A stretch of 37,436 bases of DNA from an uncultured Kushneria sp. GTDB taxonomy: Bacteria; Pseudomonadota; Gammaproteobacteria; Pseudomonadales; Halomonadaceae. Both the position numbers and the translations under genes were made by a program. The DNA lies in NCBI RefSeq assembly GCF_947497025.1, contig NZ_CANMFC010000013.1:1-37436 (forward strand), written 5' to 3'. Shown piece by piece: positions 25,253 through 36,332 of this stretch (position 1 is its first letter; each line of letters starts with the position of its first letter). The notes under the pieces are model-generated. The model saw only the letters and a list, made by a program, of their open reading frames with translations. It was not told where the DNA came from and made no database searches.

Positions 25253-25740
25253 TCGTAAATCTCCATGAGCGGTCGCTCGTAGCGGTTGTATATCTCGTCG
25301 ATGACAGCCTGCTCATCGTCGGTATCCAGAACATGGATCAGCAGGCTACGCCCGTCGAGTCGCAGATTGGCCGAAATGGTCCCCGGCGTCAGGCTGATGG
25401 TGCTGGCCAGCAGCGTGATGCTGAAGTCGCGTTTGAGCGTCAGGGGATACTCGATGAAGGCAGGTCGAGGGCGCCGCCAGGGTCGGGCAATCAGCCATGC
25501 CACTTCCAGATTGGCGACAAGAATGTCCAGCATGACGCGCAGGGTATATCGAAGCAGCAGCAGCGGTTTTTTGACCACCGGTTGCGCATCCCAGAAGCGC
25601 TGGGTCATTAGTGGAATGGCAATCCCCAGGATGACGCCCATGATGACGGAACCATAGGTGATGATGTCGGACAGCATGATCCAGACCAGCATCAGGATCA
25701 AAGAGAGGATGGGTCTGGGAAGACAGCGCTTAATCAGCAT
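25249..25740 (-). CDS. mrpE: Mrp antiporter subunit MrpE (operon 1)
   Basis: MrpE of 163 residues. Hydrophobic N-terminal segments (PILSLILMLVWIMLSDI and a following segment) lead to the family block LLRYTLRVMLDILVANLEVAWLIARPW. ITLLASTISLTPGTISANL and a soluble tail with LLIHVLDTDDEQAVIDEI follow. The start at 25740 gives MLIKRCLPRP and overlaps the mrpD end by 11 bases; the longer open frame reaching to 25977 is the mrpD region read in another frame and is rejected. Confidence 0.92.
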   Translation of the reverse strand: MLIKRCLPRPILSLILMLVWIMLSDIITYGSVIMGVILGIAIPLMTQRFWDAQPVVKKPLLLLRYTLRVMLDILVANLEVAWLIARPWRRPRPAFIEYPLTLKRDFSITLLASTISLTPGTISANLRLDGRSLLIHVLDTDDEQAVIDEIYNRYERPLMEIYE

Positions 25741-27265
25741 CGACAGACGCTCCTGGCGTGACTGAAGTGACATTGCCCAGTACGGCGCTGCGATACTGCA
25801 CGGTGTCGGTGATCTGCTCGGCCGTGGCCTGAGTGTAGCCACCGATGGGCCCTGCCAGAATGACCAGCAGCGGCGCCGCGGACAACAACACCACTGTACC
25901 TGCCAGCTTGCTGCGGGAAAGGCGCTCGCCGCCCGGATCACCATTATTGTGACGCCAGAAGACAGTCGAGCCGGCACGTGAGGCCGCTATCACGCCCGCA
26001 AGGCCGGACAGCAGCAGCAGCGGCCACAGCCAGAGCCCTTCCGATAATGTGGCCGTCGACATCAGCCACGCCTTGGCCAGCGCCCCTGACAGTGGCGGGA
26101 GCCCGGCGGAGCTGACGGCTCCTATCATGTACAGAGCACTGAGCAGAGTGGCGTATTTGAATTTCCTGCTGCGCACGATACGGGTGCCGACCTTGCCGCG
26201 CTGATCAGCAATCATGTCGGTCAGAAGAAAAAGCCCGCCGTTGATCAGCGAAGTGTGCAGCATGTAGAACAGCATGGCACCGCGTGACGCTGTCCCCTCC
26301 ATGCCCAGACCGCACAGCAGGGTGCCGATCGAAATCAGCATGAAATAGGAAATCTGCATGCGCAGGTCGCGCGCTGACAACACGCCAAGCGTTGCCATGA
26401 CAAGCGTTGCCAGCCCGCCCCACCACAGCCAGGGCTGCGCCAGATGCGCAAGGCCACCGGCCTGCTCACCAAAGATCAGGGTGAACACGCGGAAGATGGC
26501 GTAGATGCCTACCTTGGTCATGATGGAGAAAAGGGCCGCGATCGGTGCCGGCGCCGAACTATAGGCACGTGGCAGCCAGAAATAGAGCGGCAGGATGGCG
26601 GCCTTGAGTCCGAACACCACCAGCAACAGCAGGGCACCGGCGCGGACAAGGCCCTGCCTGTCGGCCGGCAGCTGGCTGACGCGCTCGGCCATGTCGGCCA
26701 TGTTGAGCGTACCGATAGTGCCATACAAAACGCCCAGCGCGATCAGGAACAGCGAAGAGCCCGCCAGGTTCAGCACCACATAGTGCAACCCGGATTGAAC
26801 GCGTGCCTTGCCACCGCCGTGCATCAAAAGCGCATATGACGCCAGCAGCAGGACTTCGAAAAAGACAAACAGGTTGAAAAGGTCGCCGGTCAAAAAGGCG
26901 CCGTTGATCCCCATCAGCTGTAGATGAAAGAGTCCGTGGAAGTTGGAGCCCTGATTGTCCTCACCGCCACTGGCGTGAATCACGCTGCCCAGTGCCAGCA
27001 GTGCCGTCAGCAGCACCATCATGGCAGACAGTCGATCGGCCACCAGTACGATGCCATAGGGCGCCTGCCAGTTGCCCAGTCGATAGACCAGCGTGTCACC
27101 GCCGGCGACCTGGCTTACCAGCCAGAAACCAACCGCCACCAGCAATGCAGTGGCTGTAATGGAGATGGTCCGCCTGACCGGGTCAACCCCTTCACGCTTT
27201 CGCAGCAGGATAATGGCCACCACCAGAGGCAGCAGAACCGGGAAGATGGGCAGATGCTGCATCAC
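25730..27265 (-). CDS. mrpD: Mrp antiporter subunit MrpD (operon 1)
   Basis: A 511-residue polytopic protein of the NuoM/NuoN-like proton-translocating family. It carries DLFNLFVFFEVLLLASYALL with the conserved membrane glutamate in FFEV. FGLKAAILPLYFWLPRAYSSAPAPIAALFSIMTKVGIYAIFR supplies the lysines of the proposed proton path. MrpD pairs with MrpA in proton/sodium exchange. It overlaps mrpC by 4 bases. Length is normal for the family. Confidence 0.95.
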   Translation of the reverse strand: MMQHLPIFPVLLPLVVAIILLRKREGVDPVRRTISITATALLVAVGFWLVSQVAGGDTLVYRLGNWQAPYGIVLVADRLSAMMVLLTALLALGSVIHASGGEDNQGSNFHGLFHLQLMGINGAFLTGDLFNLFVFFEVLLLASYALLMHGGGKARVQSGLHYVVLNLAGSSLFLIALGVLYGTIGTLNMADMAERVSQLPADRQGLVRAGALLLLVVFGLKAAILPLYFWLPRAYSSAPAPIAALFSIMTKVGIYAIFRVFTLIFGEQAGGLAHLAQPWLWWGGLATLVMATLGVLSARDLRMQISYFMLISIGTLLCGLGMEGTASRGAMLFYMLHTSLINGGLFLLTDMIADQRGKVGTRIVRSRKFKYATLLSALYMIGAVSSAGLPPLSGALAKAWLMSTATLSEGLWLWPLLLLSGLAGVIAASRAGSTVFWRHNNGDPGGERLSRSKLAGTVVLLSAAPLLVILAGPIGGYTQATAEQITDTVQYRSAVLGNVTSVTPGASVDAD

Positions 27266-27615
27266 GCCTTGTTCTCCCGCGGGTCTTCACGATCGGTGCG
27301 GCTGCCATCGACGCTGTCGCTGCCCAGATCGCCTCTGGAGCGCATCGCGAGGATGATGGCAAAGGCCGTCATGGCAAAGCCGATGACAATGGCGGTCAGC
27401 ACCAGCGCCTGTGGCAGGGGGTCGGCATAATTTTCATTGGTGCCGACCAGTGCCGCCCCGTGGGTGGTCAGTCCGCCCATGGAGAATAAAAACAGGTTGA
27501 CGGCATAAGAGAGCAGCGTCAGCCCGACGACGACCGGAAAGGTACGCCCGCGCAGGGTCAGATAGACGCCACTGGCGGTCAGGATACCGGTGGTGATGGC
27601 GTAGAGCGCTTCCAT
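27262..27615 (-). CDS. mrpC: Mrp antiporter subunit MrpC (operon 1)
   Basis: A 117-residue protein homologous to NuoK, with three hydrophobic helices and the MrpC signature [26 protein letters not shown], preceded by a GTNENY-containing loop. It overlaps the mrpA stop by one base (TGATG) and mrpD by 4 bases. Confidence 0.95.
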   Translation of the reverse strand: MEALYAITTGILTASGVYLTLRGRTFPVVVGLTLLSYAVNLFLFSMGGLTTHGAALVGTNENYADPLPQALVLTAIVIGFAMTAFAIILAMRSRGDLGSDSVDGSRTDREDPRENKA

Positions 27616-30407
27616 CAGGGGATGTCCTTGTTGGGTCGATGTGCGGTGGTGAGCTTGCCCAGGTTGGCCAGAATCATCAGCGTGGCGCCAACGACGGCCA
27701 GATAGATGCCACCATCAAAGATCAATGCACTGGCCAGTTCGATATCACCGATCAGGGGCAGGTGGAAATGATCAAAGGTCGAGGTCAAAAACGGGTAGCC
27801 AAACAGCCAGCTGCAAAGCCCGGTAAAGGTCGACAGGGCAACGCCTGCAATGGCGATGGGCTGGAACTGGAAGTCCAGTCGCTGCTGTGCCCATTCAACG
27901 CCGCGTGACATGTACAAAAGAATCAGGGCCACGGCCGTGATCAGGCCGGCGATGAACCCGCCGCCGGGCTGGTTGTGGCCGCGCAGGAAGATAAAAAATG
28001 ATACCAGCAGGGCCAGCGGCAACAGGGTCTGGGAAACCACCATTAAAAGCGTTGGGTGACGATCATCGGACCACAGGCGACCTTCCATGTCGGTGGCCGG
28101 CATGAACAGGCGAAGCCGGTTGAGCAGTTTGAAAATGGCAAGACCGGCAATGGCCAGCACCGTGATTTCACCCAGCGTATCGAAGCCACGAAAGTCCACC
28201 AGGATGACGTTGACCACGTTGTGACCGCCACCACCTGGCACGCTCTGACGAATAAAAAATTCCGAAATGCTGTCGAGATCACGGGTTAGCACAGCGAAAT
28301 TGAGGCTGGCGACGGCGCCACCAAATCCCGTGGCAATCAGGACATCACGCACGATGCGGGCGCCACCGGATTCCTTGGGCGTTTTCTGCGGCAGGAAAAA
28401 AAGCGCCAGCATCAAAAGGATCATGGTCACGACTTCCACCGACAGCTGCGTCAGGGCCAGATCCGGTGCCGAAAAACGGGCAAAGGTCAGCGAGACTACC
28501 AGCCCCACCACTGACAGCATCAAAAGGGAAATCAGGCGATAGCGGTGCAGGACAGCGGTCAATACGCCGCCCATGATCAAAAGCGCCGCGCCCAGGGCCA
28601 CGATCGGGTCGAGCGTCTGCTGCCCGAGGTTGCCGGTCAGTTTGTCCAGATCCGCCAGGCCCAGCGCCATGGCCAGCACCGATACAGCCATCAAAAGGAA
28701 CATGTAACGCTGCAGAGAGCCATTTTCGAGCCGGTCGGTCAGGCGCTGGCACAGCCCGACCAGACGCTGAACAAAGGCTTCAAAAATGTAGCGAGCATCC
28801 TGAGGGCGGAACTGACGATTGAACCGCATCATGTGGCGATGGAGCAGATGCAGCACGATGCCACCGGCAATGACGGCCATGCTCAGCAGCAGGGCAGGGT
28901 TGATACCATGCCAGAGCGCCAGGTGAAATTCGGGCATCTCACCGGACATCGTAACGCGAACGGCATCTTCCAGTATGGGCGACTGTGGCAGGGTCGGGAC
29001 CAGTCCCACGATGATACACAGGACCACCAGCAATTCGATGGGAAAGCGCATCGGCCACGGGGGCTCGTGAGGTGTTTTGGGCGACTCCTGACGCGGACGT
29101 CGGAAGAAGGTGGCATAGGCCAGACGCAGCGAATAGGCCACGGACAGCAGCCCGCCCAGGCCTGCCAGCAAGGGCACTATCCATGCCAGACCACCGAACT
29201 GCTGTGAGGCCAGCGCTTCCGTGAAGAACATTTCCTTGGAAATGAAGCCGTTCAGCGGCGGTACACCGGCCATCGAAATAGTGGCAATACAGGTGAGTGC
29301 CGTCGTGATCGGCATCAGGCGGTAAAGGCCGCCAAGCTTTCGCACGTCACGGGTGCCGGTTTCATGATCGACGATCCCGGCGGCCATGAACAGCGAGGCC
29401 TTGAACAGGGCATGATTGATGATGTGGAACAGGGCCGCGATCAATGCCTGGGAATTGCCAAGCCCCAGAAGCGAGGTGATCAGACCCAGATGGCTGATGG
29501 TCGAAAACGCCAGAATCCCCTTTAGATCGGTCTTTAAAAAGGCGAACCATGCTCCGTAGACCAGCGTGACCAGGCCGGTCAACGTCACGATGACCGTCCA
29601 GAGCTCGGTGCCTGAAAGCGCCGGATGCAGGCGCAGCATCAAAAAGATGCCCGCCTTGACCATGGTGGCCGAGTGCAGATAGGCCGAGACCGGCGTCGGG
29701 GCGGCCATGGCGTGAGGCAGCCAGAAATGAAACGGGAACTGGGCCGACTTGGTAAAGGCACCCAGCAGCACCAGCACGACAATGGCGGGGTAGAGCGGGC
29801 TTGCCGTGATCAGATCATGGCTTTCAAGCACCGTGCTGATGTCATAGGTGCCGGTCACCTTGCCAATCAGCATGATGCCGGCCAGCAGGGCCAGACCACC
29901 GGCGCCGGTCACCGTCATCGCCATGCGTGCGCCCTTGCGCGCTGTTGTTTCATGCGACCAGAAGCTGATCAGCAAAAACGAAGAGATACTGGTCAGTTCC
30001 CAGAATCCCCACAGCAGCAGCAGGTTGTCCGACATGACAATGCCGACCATGGAGGTCATGAACAGCATTAAAAAGGCGTAAAACCGTGACATCGAGTCCT
30101 GTTCGGACAGGTAGTAGCGGGTATAAAGAATGATCAACAGGCCGATGCCAAGGATCAGCAGCAAAAAGAGCAGCGACAGACCATCCAGCCGAAAGGCCAG
30201 TTCAAGGCCCAGCGTCGGGAGCCACTGTAATGAGGTGCGCATGACCTCTTCGCCGTCATGTCCCAGGTAGAAAAACAGGACCAGACCAAGGGCGATGGCC
30301 GGGGCGACGGCCGTGGCCAGTGCACAGACGGTTCTGCCGCCACGAATGGCAAGCGCGGGCACAAAAACGCCCAGAAAGGTCAGCAGAGGGATCCAGGGCA
30401 GGGTCAT
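27615..30407 (-). CDS. mrpA: Fused Mrp antiporter subunit MrpA-MrpB (operon 1)
   Basis: A 930-residue membrane protein. The NuoL-like part (about residues 1-500) has [20 protein letters not shown] with the conserved glutamate and [37 protein letters not shown]4040-type, NuoJ-like part follows (about 570-770; [32 protein letters not shown]). The C-terminal 140 residues are a complete MnhB/MrpB domain ([32 protein letters not shown]). This A-B fusion is typical of group 2 (six-gene) Mrp operons such as those of Pseudomonas. An AGGA element lies about 11 bases before the ATG. As first gene of the operon it faces operon 2 across the shared intergenic region. Confidence 0.95.
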   Translation of the reverse strand: MTLPWIPLLTFLGVFVPALAIRGGRTVCALATAVAPAIALGLVLFFYLGHDGEEVMRTSLQWLPTLGLELAFRLDGLSLLFLLLILGIGLLIILYTRYYLSEQDSMSRFYAFLMLFMTSMVGIVMSDNLLLLWGFWELTSISSFLLISFWSHETTARKGARMAMTVTGAGGLALLAGIMLIGKVTGTYDISTVLESHDLITASPLYPAIVVLVLLGAFTKSAQFPFHFWLPHAMAAPTPVSAYLHSATMVKAGIFLMLRLHPALSGTELWTVIVTLTGLVTLVYGAWFAFLKTDLKGILAFSTISHLGLITSLLGLGNSQALIAALFHIINHALFKASLFMAAGIVDHETGTRDVRKLGGLYRLMPITTALTCIATISMAGVPPLNGFISKEMFFTEALASQQFGGLAWIVPLLAGLGGLLSVAYSLRLAYATFFRRPRQESPKTPHEPPWPMRFPIELLVVLCIIVGLVPTLPQSPILEDAVRVTMSGEMPEFHLALWHGINPALLLSMAVIAGGIVLHLLHRHMMRFNRQFRPQDARYIFEAFVQRLVGLCQRLTDRLENGSLQRYMFLLMAVSVLAMALGLADLDKLTGNLGQQTLDPIVALGAALLIMGGVLTAVLHRYRLISLLMLSVVGLVVSLTFARFSAPDLALTQLSVEVVTMILLMLALFFLPQKTPKESGGARIVRDVLIATGFGGAVASLNFAVLTRDLDSISEFFIRQSVPGGGGHNVVNVILVDFRGFDTLGEITVLAIAGLAIFKLLNRLRLFMPATDMEGRLWSDDRHPTLLMVVSQTLLPLALLVSFFIFLRGHNQPGGGFIAGLITAVALILLYMSRGVEWAQQRLDFQFQPIAIAGVALSTFTGLCSWLFGYPFLTSTFDHFHLPLIGDIELASALIFDGGIYLAVVGATLMILANLGKLTTAHRPNKDIP

Positions 30408-30955
30408 GAATGCTTGTTTCCTGATGAATGGCTTCCAGTGTACTGACTATTCGACGTGCCACGCTAGCCGGTGACCTGCAGCGCAGGGGCTGAAGCAAGC
30501 CGGATAACGGGCATCATGAATAGACGACACAGCGAGCAAATCCCGCAGTGCAGTATGCGTCAGTTGATTCCTTGCAGGGCCGGTCAGAGGTCTCGAACAG
30601 AAACCCGCCATGGGCGGGAAGCCGTCTCCCATGAGGGGCCGGCCCTTGTTATTAATCATTTGCAGAATGTTGCGCTATGCAATGGCATCAAGCAGTTAGG
30701 CGATTCTCCCTTGCAGATGGCGTGCTGGCAATACCCCTTGTCATGCGCGAGAGCCCTTTTCGCTGTCAAACCTGAATCTTAAGGTTAAATGATTGAAAAA
30801 GGCATGCCATTACCGCTGTAATGCGAATCTACCATAGCATATCAAGCTCGATTTGCTGCCTTCTTCCATAAACAGGCAAGGATGTGGGCGGCATCCCTGA
30901 TGCCTCGAGTCACGATCATGTCGTAACGCCAGATAGCACAAGGAGAGAGCGCATC
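30408..30955. other. Divergent intergenic region between the two Mrp operons
   Basis: 548 bases without a supported gene. It must hold promoters for both operons. One candidate for operon 2 is given separately; none was convincing for operon 1. A perfect inverted repeat CCCGCC-ATG-GGCGGG (30604-30618) lies near the middle, and the palindrome GGGCCGGCCC follows near 30640. A 14-codon ORF (30882-30926) precedes mrpA but is probably chance. A 70-codon minus-strand frame at 30447-30659 has no recognisable features. Confidence 0.6.
30793..30822 (+). promoter_or_regulatory. Candidate promoter of Mrp operon 2 with overlapping inverted repeat
   Basis: TTGAAA (30793-30798) and TGTAAT (30817-30822) are spaced by 18 bases. 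The inverted repeat ATTAC-N4-GTAAT (30809-30822) overlaps the -10 element and could be an operator. The predicted start near 30829 leaves about 125 bases of leader before mrpA. Confidence 0.45.
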
Positions 30956-33256
30956 ATGCAGATTGCCGTGCTGGCCGGATTCGCCCTGGCCATCCTTGTT
31001 CCTCTTTTGTCCCGCTGGTGCGGCGGCCGTACCGGGTTGATCCTTGCGCTTTATCCTGCCTCCATTGCCTTTTGGCTGGTCTCGCTGGCTCCGGAGGTCC
31101 TGCAGTCGGGTGGCATTTATTTCGAGCAGGCCTGGGCGCCGAGCCTTGGGCTTAGCTTAAGTTTCTGGCTGGATGGTCTGTCGCTACTTTTCGGACTTTT
31201 GATCAGTGGCATCGGCACACTGATCATCATTTATGCCAGCGGCTATCTTCATGGCCACCCACAGCTTGCCCGGTTTTATGTCCTGATTCTGTCGTTCATG
31301 TCCTCCATGCTCGGGGTCGTCATGGCGGACGGTTTGATGACGCTTTTCGTGTTCTGGGAGCTGACCAGTATCACTTCCTATCTGCTGATCGGCTTCAACC
31401 ATGAGGATGCGGCCGCGCGCAAATCGGCCCTTCAGGGGCTATTGGTGACCTTTACCGGTGGGCTGGCGCTCATGAGCGGTCTAATCCTGCTCAACGTGGT
31501 GGGTGGAAGCTGGTCGCTTCAGACACTGCTTAACGATGGCGAGACGCTTCGCGAGCACGCGCTTTATCTGCCGATGCTTCTGTGCCTGCTGGGTGGTGCC
31601 TTTACCAAGTCAGCCCAGTTCCCGTTTCATTTCTGGCTGCCCAATGCCATGGCCGCCCCGACACCGGTCTCGGCCTATCTGCACTCGGCCACCATGGTCA
31701 AGGCCGGTATCTACCTAATGGCGCGTCTACAGCCGGGTCTGGGTGGCACGGAGGCCTGGACGACCATTCTGTGTGTGATCGGCGCGATCACCATGGTGGT
31801 GGGGGCCTTTCTGGCCATTCGGTTTACGGGCATCAAGAAAGTACTGGCCTATTCCACGGTCATGGCGCTGGGGACACTGACCATGCTGCTGGGCATCGGA
31901 GGCGAGGCTGCCATGATCGCCTTTGTGACCTTTTTGACGGCGCATTCACTCTACAAGGGTGCGCTGTTCATGGTGGCCGGGGCCCTTGACCACGAGACGG
32001 GTACCAAGGATATCGATGAGATGGGCGGGCTGTGTCGGTTCATGCCGGTCACGGCGGCCTGTGCCTTCGTGGCGGCTCTGTCGCTGGGTGGGGTCATTCC
32101 GCTTTTCGGGTTTGTGGCCAAGGAGCTTTTGTTTGAAGCCGTTCTCGATGCGCCACGCTTTACCGGTTTCCTCATTGGCATGAGCCTGCTGGCCTCTGTA
32201 CTGGTTGTGGCCGCCGCCGGCATTGTGGCACTGCGGCCCTTTTTCGGTGCGCTCAAGGAAACACCGAAAACGCCACATGAGGCGCCGCCGTCCATGCTGG
32301 CCGGGCCCTGTGTGCTGGCGGGTCTGTCACTGGTGCTGGGCTTTATGCCGTGGCTGGCAGGCGATGGTCTTTTGAACGCGGCGGCTGGTGCGGTCATGGG
32401 CACCGAGGTAGTGACGGATCTGTATCTCTGGCACGGCCTCAATACGGCTTTGATGATGTCAATGGTCAGTCTGGGCGTCGGTCTGCTGGTGTGCTGGCGC
32501 TGGCCGGGTGTGCGAGGCGTTATTCATCGTTTCAGCCCGGTGCTCGATCGTGGCCCTGAAGCGGGGTACTGGAAGCTGATGGATCTGCTGGTTCGTGTGG
32601 CCGAATGGCAGACACGTCTGCTGCAGAGTGGCTACATGCGCAATTATCTGATCCTGACGCTGCTCAGCTTTACGGGGCTGACCGGCTATACGCTGCTGGT
32701 GCGCCATGGGCCGGTATTTGATCTGGCGCTTGATGTGCGTCTGCAGGAAGTTGTCGTGGCGCTTGTCATCGCCGCCAGTGCCATCGTTGCCTGCATGATG
32801 CGCTCGCGTCTGGCCGCCGTGGCGGCCGCGGGTGTCATGGGGTTTGGCATCGCGCTGATTTTTTTGCTGTTCAGTGCGCCGGATCTTGCCATCACGCAGC
32901 TTTTGATCGAGACCCTGACGGTCATCCTGCTCATTCTGGTGCTCTTTCGCATGCCGCAGTTTTCAAGCCTGTCGACGCCCATGGAGCGGGTGCGCGACAT
33001 GTTTGTGGCGATTATCACTGGCGGGCTTATGACGCTTTTGATGTTGACCGTGCTCGGACAGGATCTTTTTACCTCCATCTCTGAATACATGATCGACAAC
33101 AGTGTGCCGCTGGGACACGGCCACAACATCGTCAATGTGATTCTGGTGGACTTCCGCGCGCTGGATACGCTCGGTGAGATCTTTGTGCTGTCGCTGGCGG
33201 CCATTGGTGTGCTGGCCATGCTCAGACTGCAGGCAAAAGAGAGGAAAACGCCATGA
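30956..33256 (+). CDS. mrpA: Mrp antiporter subunit MrpA (operon 2)
   Basis: A 766-residue membrane protein without the MrpB fusion. The NuoL-like part has [19 protein letters not shown] (conserved glutamate) and [33 protein letters not shown]. The C-terminal NuoJ-like part has [29 protein letters not shown] and ends with [25 protein letters not shown] 30956 has a strong AAGGAGAG element 8 bases upstream; the track-like extension to 30884 would add 24 unconserved residues. It overlaps mrpB by 4 bases. It resembles the operon 1 MrpA in motifs but differs clearly in length and sequence, so this is not a recent duplication. Confidence 0.95.
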   Translation: MQIAVLAGFALAILVPLLSRWCGGRTGLILALYPASIAFWLVSLAPEVLQSGGIYFEQAWAPSLGLSLSFWLDGLSLLFGLLISGIGTLIIIYASGYLHGHPQLARFYVLILSFMSSMLGVVMADGLMTLFVFWELTSITSYLLIGFNHEDAAARKSALQGLLVTFTGGLALMSGLILLNVVGGSWSLQTLLNDGETLREHALYLPMLLCLLGGAFTKSAQFPFHFWLPNAMAAPTPVSAYLHSATMVKAGIYLMARLQPGLGGTEAWTTILCVIGAITMVVGAFLAIRFTGIKKVLAYSTVMALGTLTMLLGIGGEAAMIAFVTFLTAHSLYKGALFMVAGALDHETGTKDIDEMGGLCRFMPVTAACAFVAALSLGGVIPLFGFVAKELLFEAVLDAPRFTGFLIGMSLLASVLVVAAAGIVALRPFFGALKETPKTPHEAPPSMLAGPCVLAGLSLVLGFMPWLAGDGLLNAAAGAVMGTEVVTDLYLWHGLNTALMMSMVSLGVGLLVCWRWPGVRGVIHRFSPVLDRGPEAGYWKLMDLLVRVAEWQTRLLQSGYMRNYLILTLLSFTGLTGYTLLVRHGPVFDLALDVRLQEVVVALVIAASAIVACMMRSRLAAVAAAGVMGFGIALIFLLFSAPDLAITQLLIETLTVILLILVLFRMPQFSSLSTPMERVRDMFVAIITGGLMTLLMLTVLGQDLFTSISEYMIDNSVPLGHGHNIVNVILVDFRALDTLGEIFVLSLAAIGVLAMLRLQAKERKTP

Positions 33257-33678
33257 AAACAGGCACCCTGATCCTCTCGGTGGCCGCTCAGACGCTGGTG
33301 CCGCTACAGGTTCTGTTCTCCCTTTTTCTGCTGCTGCGTGGTCATGATGAACCGGGTGGCGGCTTTATTGCCGGGCTTGTGGTCGCAGGGGCCTTTGCGC
33401 TGCATCAGTTCGTCAACGGCCCGGAGGCTACCCGGCGTTTGTTGCGTGTCGATCCGCGTGACTGTATCGGTTTCGGGTTACTACTGGGAGTGGGCTCGGC
33501 CTTGCCGGCCTGGTGGCAGGGTGAGGCATTTCTGACCGCGCAATGGTGGGAGGTGCCCGGTCTGGGGCTCAAGCTTTCCACGCCGTTGATCTTCGATATT
33601 GGCGTTTATCTGGTCGTGCTGGGGTCGGTGCTGACGGCAGTGATCACGCTGACGGAGGTCGACAAGGATGAGACATGA
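33253..33678 (+). CDS. mrpB: Mrp antiporter subunit MrpB (operon 2)
   Basis: A 141-residue separate MrpB/MnhB subunit with [42 protein letters not shown] and a C-terminal [22 protein letters not shown]. It corresponds to the C-terminal domain fused to MrpA in operon 1. It begins within the mrpA stop (ATGA) and ends 30 bases before mrpC. Confidence 0.95.
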   Translation: MKTGTLILSVAAQTLVPLQVLFSLFLLLRGHDEPGGGFIAGLVVAGAFALHQFVNGPEATRRLLRVDPRDCIGFGLLLGVGSALPAWWQGEAFLTAQWWEVPGLGLKLSTPLIFDIGVYLVVLGSVLTAVITLTEVDKDET

Positions 33679-33708
33679 CACGCGCGTACCGTCAGGGGAG
33701 GGGGCTTC

Positions 33709-34056
33709 ATGGAACCCATAATGGCAGTGGTCATCGGCGTGATCTACGCCACGGCAATTTACATGATGCTGCGACGCTCGATCGTCAAGCTGGTGATCGG
33801 ACTGATTCTGATTTCAAACGCGGCCAATCTTCTGATTTTTGCAACAGCGGGCATGACGCGTGATGCACCTCCGCTGATTCCCATGAACGGGGGTCCGATG
33901 GCAGAAGTCATTGCCGACCCGCTGCCACAGGCTCTGGTTCTGACCGCCATCGTGATTGCCTTTGGCGTGCTGTCCTTTGCTGTGGTGCTGATTCGCCGTG
34001 CCTACCAGATTGTCGGGGTAGATGACATGGATCAGATGAAGGATACCGACACGTGA
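33709..34056 (+). CDS. mrpC: Mrp antiporter subunit MrpC (operon 2)
   Basis: A 115-residue NuoK-like subunit with [27 protein letters not shown] and the early [17 protein letters not shown] helix. A GGGGAGGGGG element lies about 5 bases before the ATG. The stop overlaps the GTG start of mrpD (GTGA). Confidence 0.95.
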   Translation: MEPIMAVVIGVIYATAIYMMLRRSIVKLVIGLILISNAANLLIFATAGMTRDAPPLIPMNGGPMAEVIADPLPQALVLTAIVIAFGVLSFAVVLIRRAYQIVGVDDMDQMKDTDT

Positions 34057-35561
34057 ACCCTGAAGTCGCTCTCCCCATACTGATTCCTCTTATGTCAGGC
34101 GCGCTGTCGATGGCCTTCTGGCGTTCGCGCATGATGCAGCGGTTGATCGGCATTGCCGGTACGGCGGCGCTTCTGGCGACCAGTATCTGGCTGTTTGCCA
34201 GCGTGCAGGCGCAGGGGTATGTGATCATGAATGCCGGCGGCTGGGCGGCGCCCTTTGGGATTACGCTGGTGGCGGATCTTTTGAGCGCCATCATGGTGGT
34301 GCTTACCGGCATTATCGGTTTTGCCGTAGCGGTGTATTCACTGCCAACCATCGGGCGAGGTCACGAGACCTTTGGCTACTACCCGCTCATGCATCTGCTG
34401 CTGGCCGGTGTGGCGGGCGCTTTTCTGACCGGCGACATCTTCAACCTGTATGTCTGGTTTGAAGTGATGCTGCTGGCCTCTTTTGCGCTGTTGATCCTGG
34501 GTGGCGAGCGCGCCCAGATGGAAGGCGCCATCAAGTATGTGACGCTCAACCTGCTCTCCTCGGTCATTTTCCTGAGCGCTGTCGGCCTTTTATATGGCAC
34601 GCTCGGTACGCTCAATATGGCGGATATTGCCCGTCGAGTGGCGCTGGTGGAAGACAATACGCTCATTGATGTGCTGGCGGTGATGTTCATGATCTCGTTT
34701 GGCATCAAGGCGGCGGCCTTTCCGCTGTTTTTCTGGCTGCCGGCGGCCTATCACACGCCACCGGTGGCCGTATCCGCCCTGTTTGCAGGACTTTTGACCA
34801 AGGTTGGCGTCTATGCCCTGTTTCGTGTCTTCACGCTGATCTTTAATCAGTCGGTGGATTTTACGCACGACATCCTGCTGTGGGGGGCAGGGTTGACCAT
34901 GCTGACCGGTGTTCTGGGAGCGGCGGCCCAGTTCGAATTTCGTCGCATCCTCTCCTTTCATATCGTCAGTCAGATCGGCTACATGCTCATGGGATTGGCC
35001 CTTTTTACACCGCTGGCGTTGGTCGGCGGGGTGTTTTATATCCTTCACCACATCATCGTAAAGACCAATCTGTTCTTGATCAGCGGTGTCGTTTATCGGT
35101 TGAAGGGCACCCATGACCTCAAGCGGCTGGGCGGCGTCTACAAGGCCTGGCCACTGCTGGGCGTGCTCTTTCTCATTCCCGCGCTGTCACTGGCCGGGGT
35201 GCCGCCGCTGTCCGGCTTTTTTGCCAAGTTTGTCCTGATTCGCGCCAGCATCGAAGCCGGTCATATCGGGATCACAGTGATCGCGCTGCTCGTTGGGCTT
35301 CTGACGCTTTATTCGATGACCAAGATCTGGGCCGAGGTGTTCTGGAAAAAGGCCCCCGACGATGACAATGCCGCGCCGAAAGTTGCCCCGCTGTCCCAGC
35401 GCCATCTCTGGTTGATGCTGTTGCCAATCGTGGGGCTGGCCGCCTGTACCGTGTTCATCGGGCTTAATGGTCAGCTGCTTTACGACGTGGCAGAAGCATC
35501 GGCTGCGCAGCTTCTTGACCCACAGGGCTACATCGATGCCGTACTGGGAGAGCAGCCATGA
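34053..35561 (+). CDS. mrpD: Mrp antiporter subunit MrpD (operon 2)
   Basis: A 502-residue NuoM/N-like antiporter subunit starting at GTG 34053, with GAAGGA about 12 bases upstream. It carries [24 protein letters not shown] with the membrane glutamate. [43 protein letters not shown] supplies the lysines of the proposed ion path. It overlaps mrpC and mrpE by 4 bases each. A later ATG is possible but would remove part of the first helix. Confidence 0.95.
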   Translation: MNPEVALPILIPLMSGALSMAFWRSRMMQRLIGIAGTAALLATSIWLFASVQAQGYVIMNAGGWAAPFGITLVADLLSAIMVVLTGIIGFAVAVYSLPTIGRGHETFGYYPLMHLLLAGVAGAFLTGDIFNLYVWFEVMLLASFALLILGGERAQMEGAIKYVTLNLLSSVIFLSAVGLLYGTLGTLNMADIARRVALVEDNTLIDVLAVMFMISFGIKAAAFPLFFWLPAAYHTPPVAVSALFAGLLTKVGVYALFRVFTLIFNQSVDFTHDILLWGAGLTMLTGVLGAAAQFEFRRILSFHIVSQIGYMLMGLALFTPLALVGGVFYILHHIIVKTNLFLISGVVYRLKGTHDLKRLGGVYKAWPLLGVLFLIPALSLAGVPPLSGFFAKFVLIRASIEAGHIGITVIALLVGLLTLYSMTKIWAEVFWKKAPDDDNAAPKVAPLSQRHLWLMLLPIVGLAACTVFIGLNGQLLYDVAEASAAQLLDPQGYIDAVLGEQP

Positions 35562-36031
35562 CCGGACTTTTATCCAATCTGCTGCTGGCGGTGGCCTGGA
35601 TTGCACTCAGCGGCGACTTCAGCATGGGCGGTATGCTGACGGGGCTGGCCTTCGGCTACCTGGTCATTTTACTGCTACAAAATCAGCTTCCCGGCCTGAA
35701 GAGCTATGGCACTCGCCTGCCGAGAATCGTCTCCTTTGTCTTCTATTTTCTGCGTGAGCTTTTCATGGCCAATTTCAAGGTCGCCTTTGATGTCATCACG
35801 CCGCCCTGGCACATGACGCCGGGCGTGATTGCGTTCGAGCTGGAGGCGAAAACCGATCTTGAAATTGCATTTGTGGCCAATCTGATTTCATTGACGCCAG
35901 GCACGCTGAGTCTGGATATTTCCGATGACCGGCGGGTGCTGTTCATCCATGCCATGTTCCTTGATGACGAGCAGGCCTTGAGGGGAGATCTTCGGGAGAT
36001 GGAACGGCGAGCGCTGGCGGTGCTGCGGTGA
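35558..36031 (+). CDS. mrpE: Mrp antiporter subunit MrpE (operon 2)
   Basis: A 157-residue MrpE with an N-terminal hydrophobic pair of segments, [46 protein letters not shown] and a soluble tail [20 protein letters not shown]. It starts in the mrpD stop (ATGA). Relative to its operon 1 counterpart the central block is similar but the N terminus differs. Confidence 0.94.
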   Translation: MTGLLSNLLLAVAWIALSGDFSMGGMLTGLAFGYLVILLLQNQLPGLKSYGTRLPRIVSFVFYFLRELFMANFKVAFDVITPPWHMTPGVIAFELEAKTDLEIAFVANLISLTPGTLSLDISDDRRVLFIHAMFLDDEQALRGDLREMERRALAVLR

Positions 36032-36062
36032 CCACGATGATCAAAAACACGACGAGGGGCGC

Positions 36063-36332
36063 ATGCAGATACTGATCCATTTGAGTTTTGCCATTCTGGC
36101 CCTCTCCATGGTGCTCTGTTTCGCACGCCTGGTGATCGGCCCCGGTTTGCCGGACCGCGTCGTCGCGCTGGAGCTTTTGTCGATGATTATCGTCGGGATC
36201 ATCGGCGTTCATGCCCTTCAAAGCGATGAGACCAGCTTTCTGGATGTCGCCATTGTCGTGGCATTGATGTCCTTTCTGGCTACCGTTGGATTTGCCCGGT
36301 TTCTTGAGCGAGGAGGGCGTCGCGATGATTGA
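36063..36332 (+). CDS. mrpF: Mrp antiporter subunit MrpF (operon 2)
   Basis: An 89-residue three-helix subunit with the signature FARLVIGPGLPDRVVALELL, the same length as the operon 1 MrpF. A GAGGGGC element lies close to the ATG. It overlaps mrpG by 8 bases. Confidence 0.94.
   Translation: MQILIHLSFAILALSMVLCFARLVIGPGLPDRVVALELLSMIIVGIIGVHALQSDETSFLDVAIVVALMSFLATVGFARFLERGGRRDD

Noticed and set aside
25741-25977. Longer mrpE start giving a 242-residue protein
   Set aside because: The extra part is mrpD read in another frame; the start at 25740 gives the normal MrpE length.
30447-30659. 70-codon minus-strand frame in the Mrp intergenic region
   Set aside because: No ribosome site, no recognisable features, and it crosses the inverted repeat at 30604-30618.
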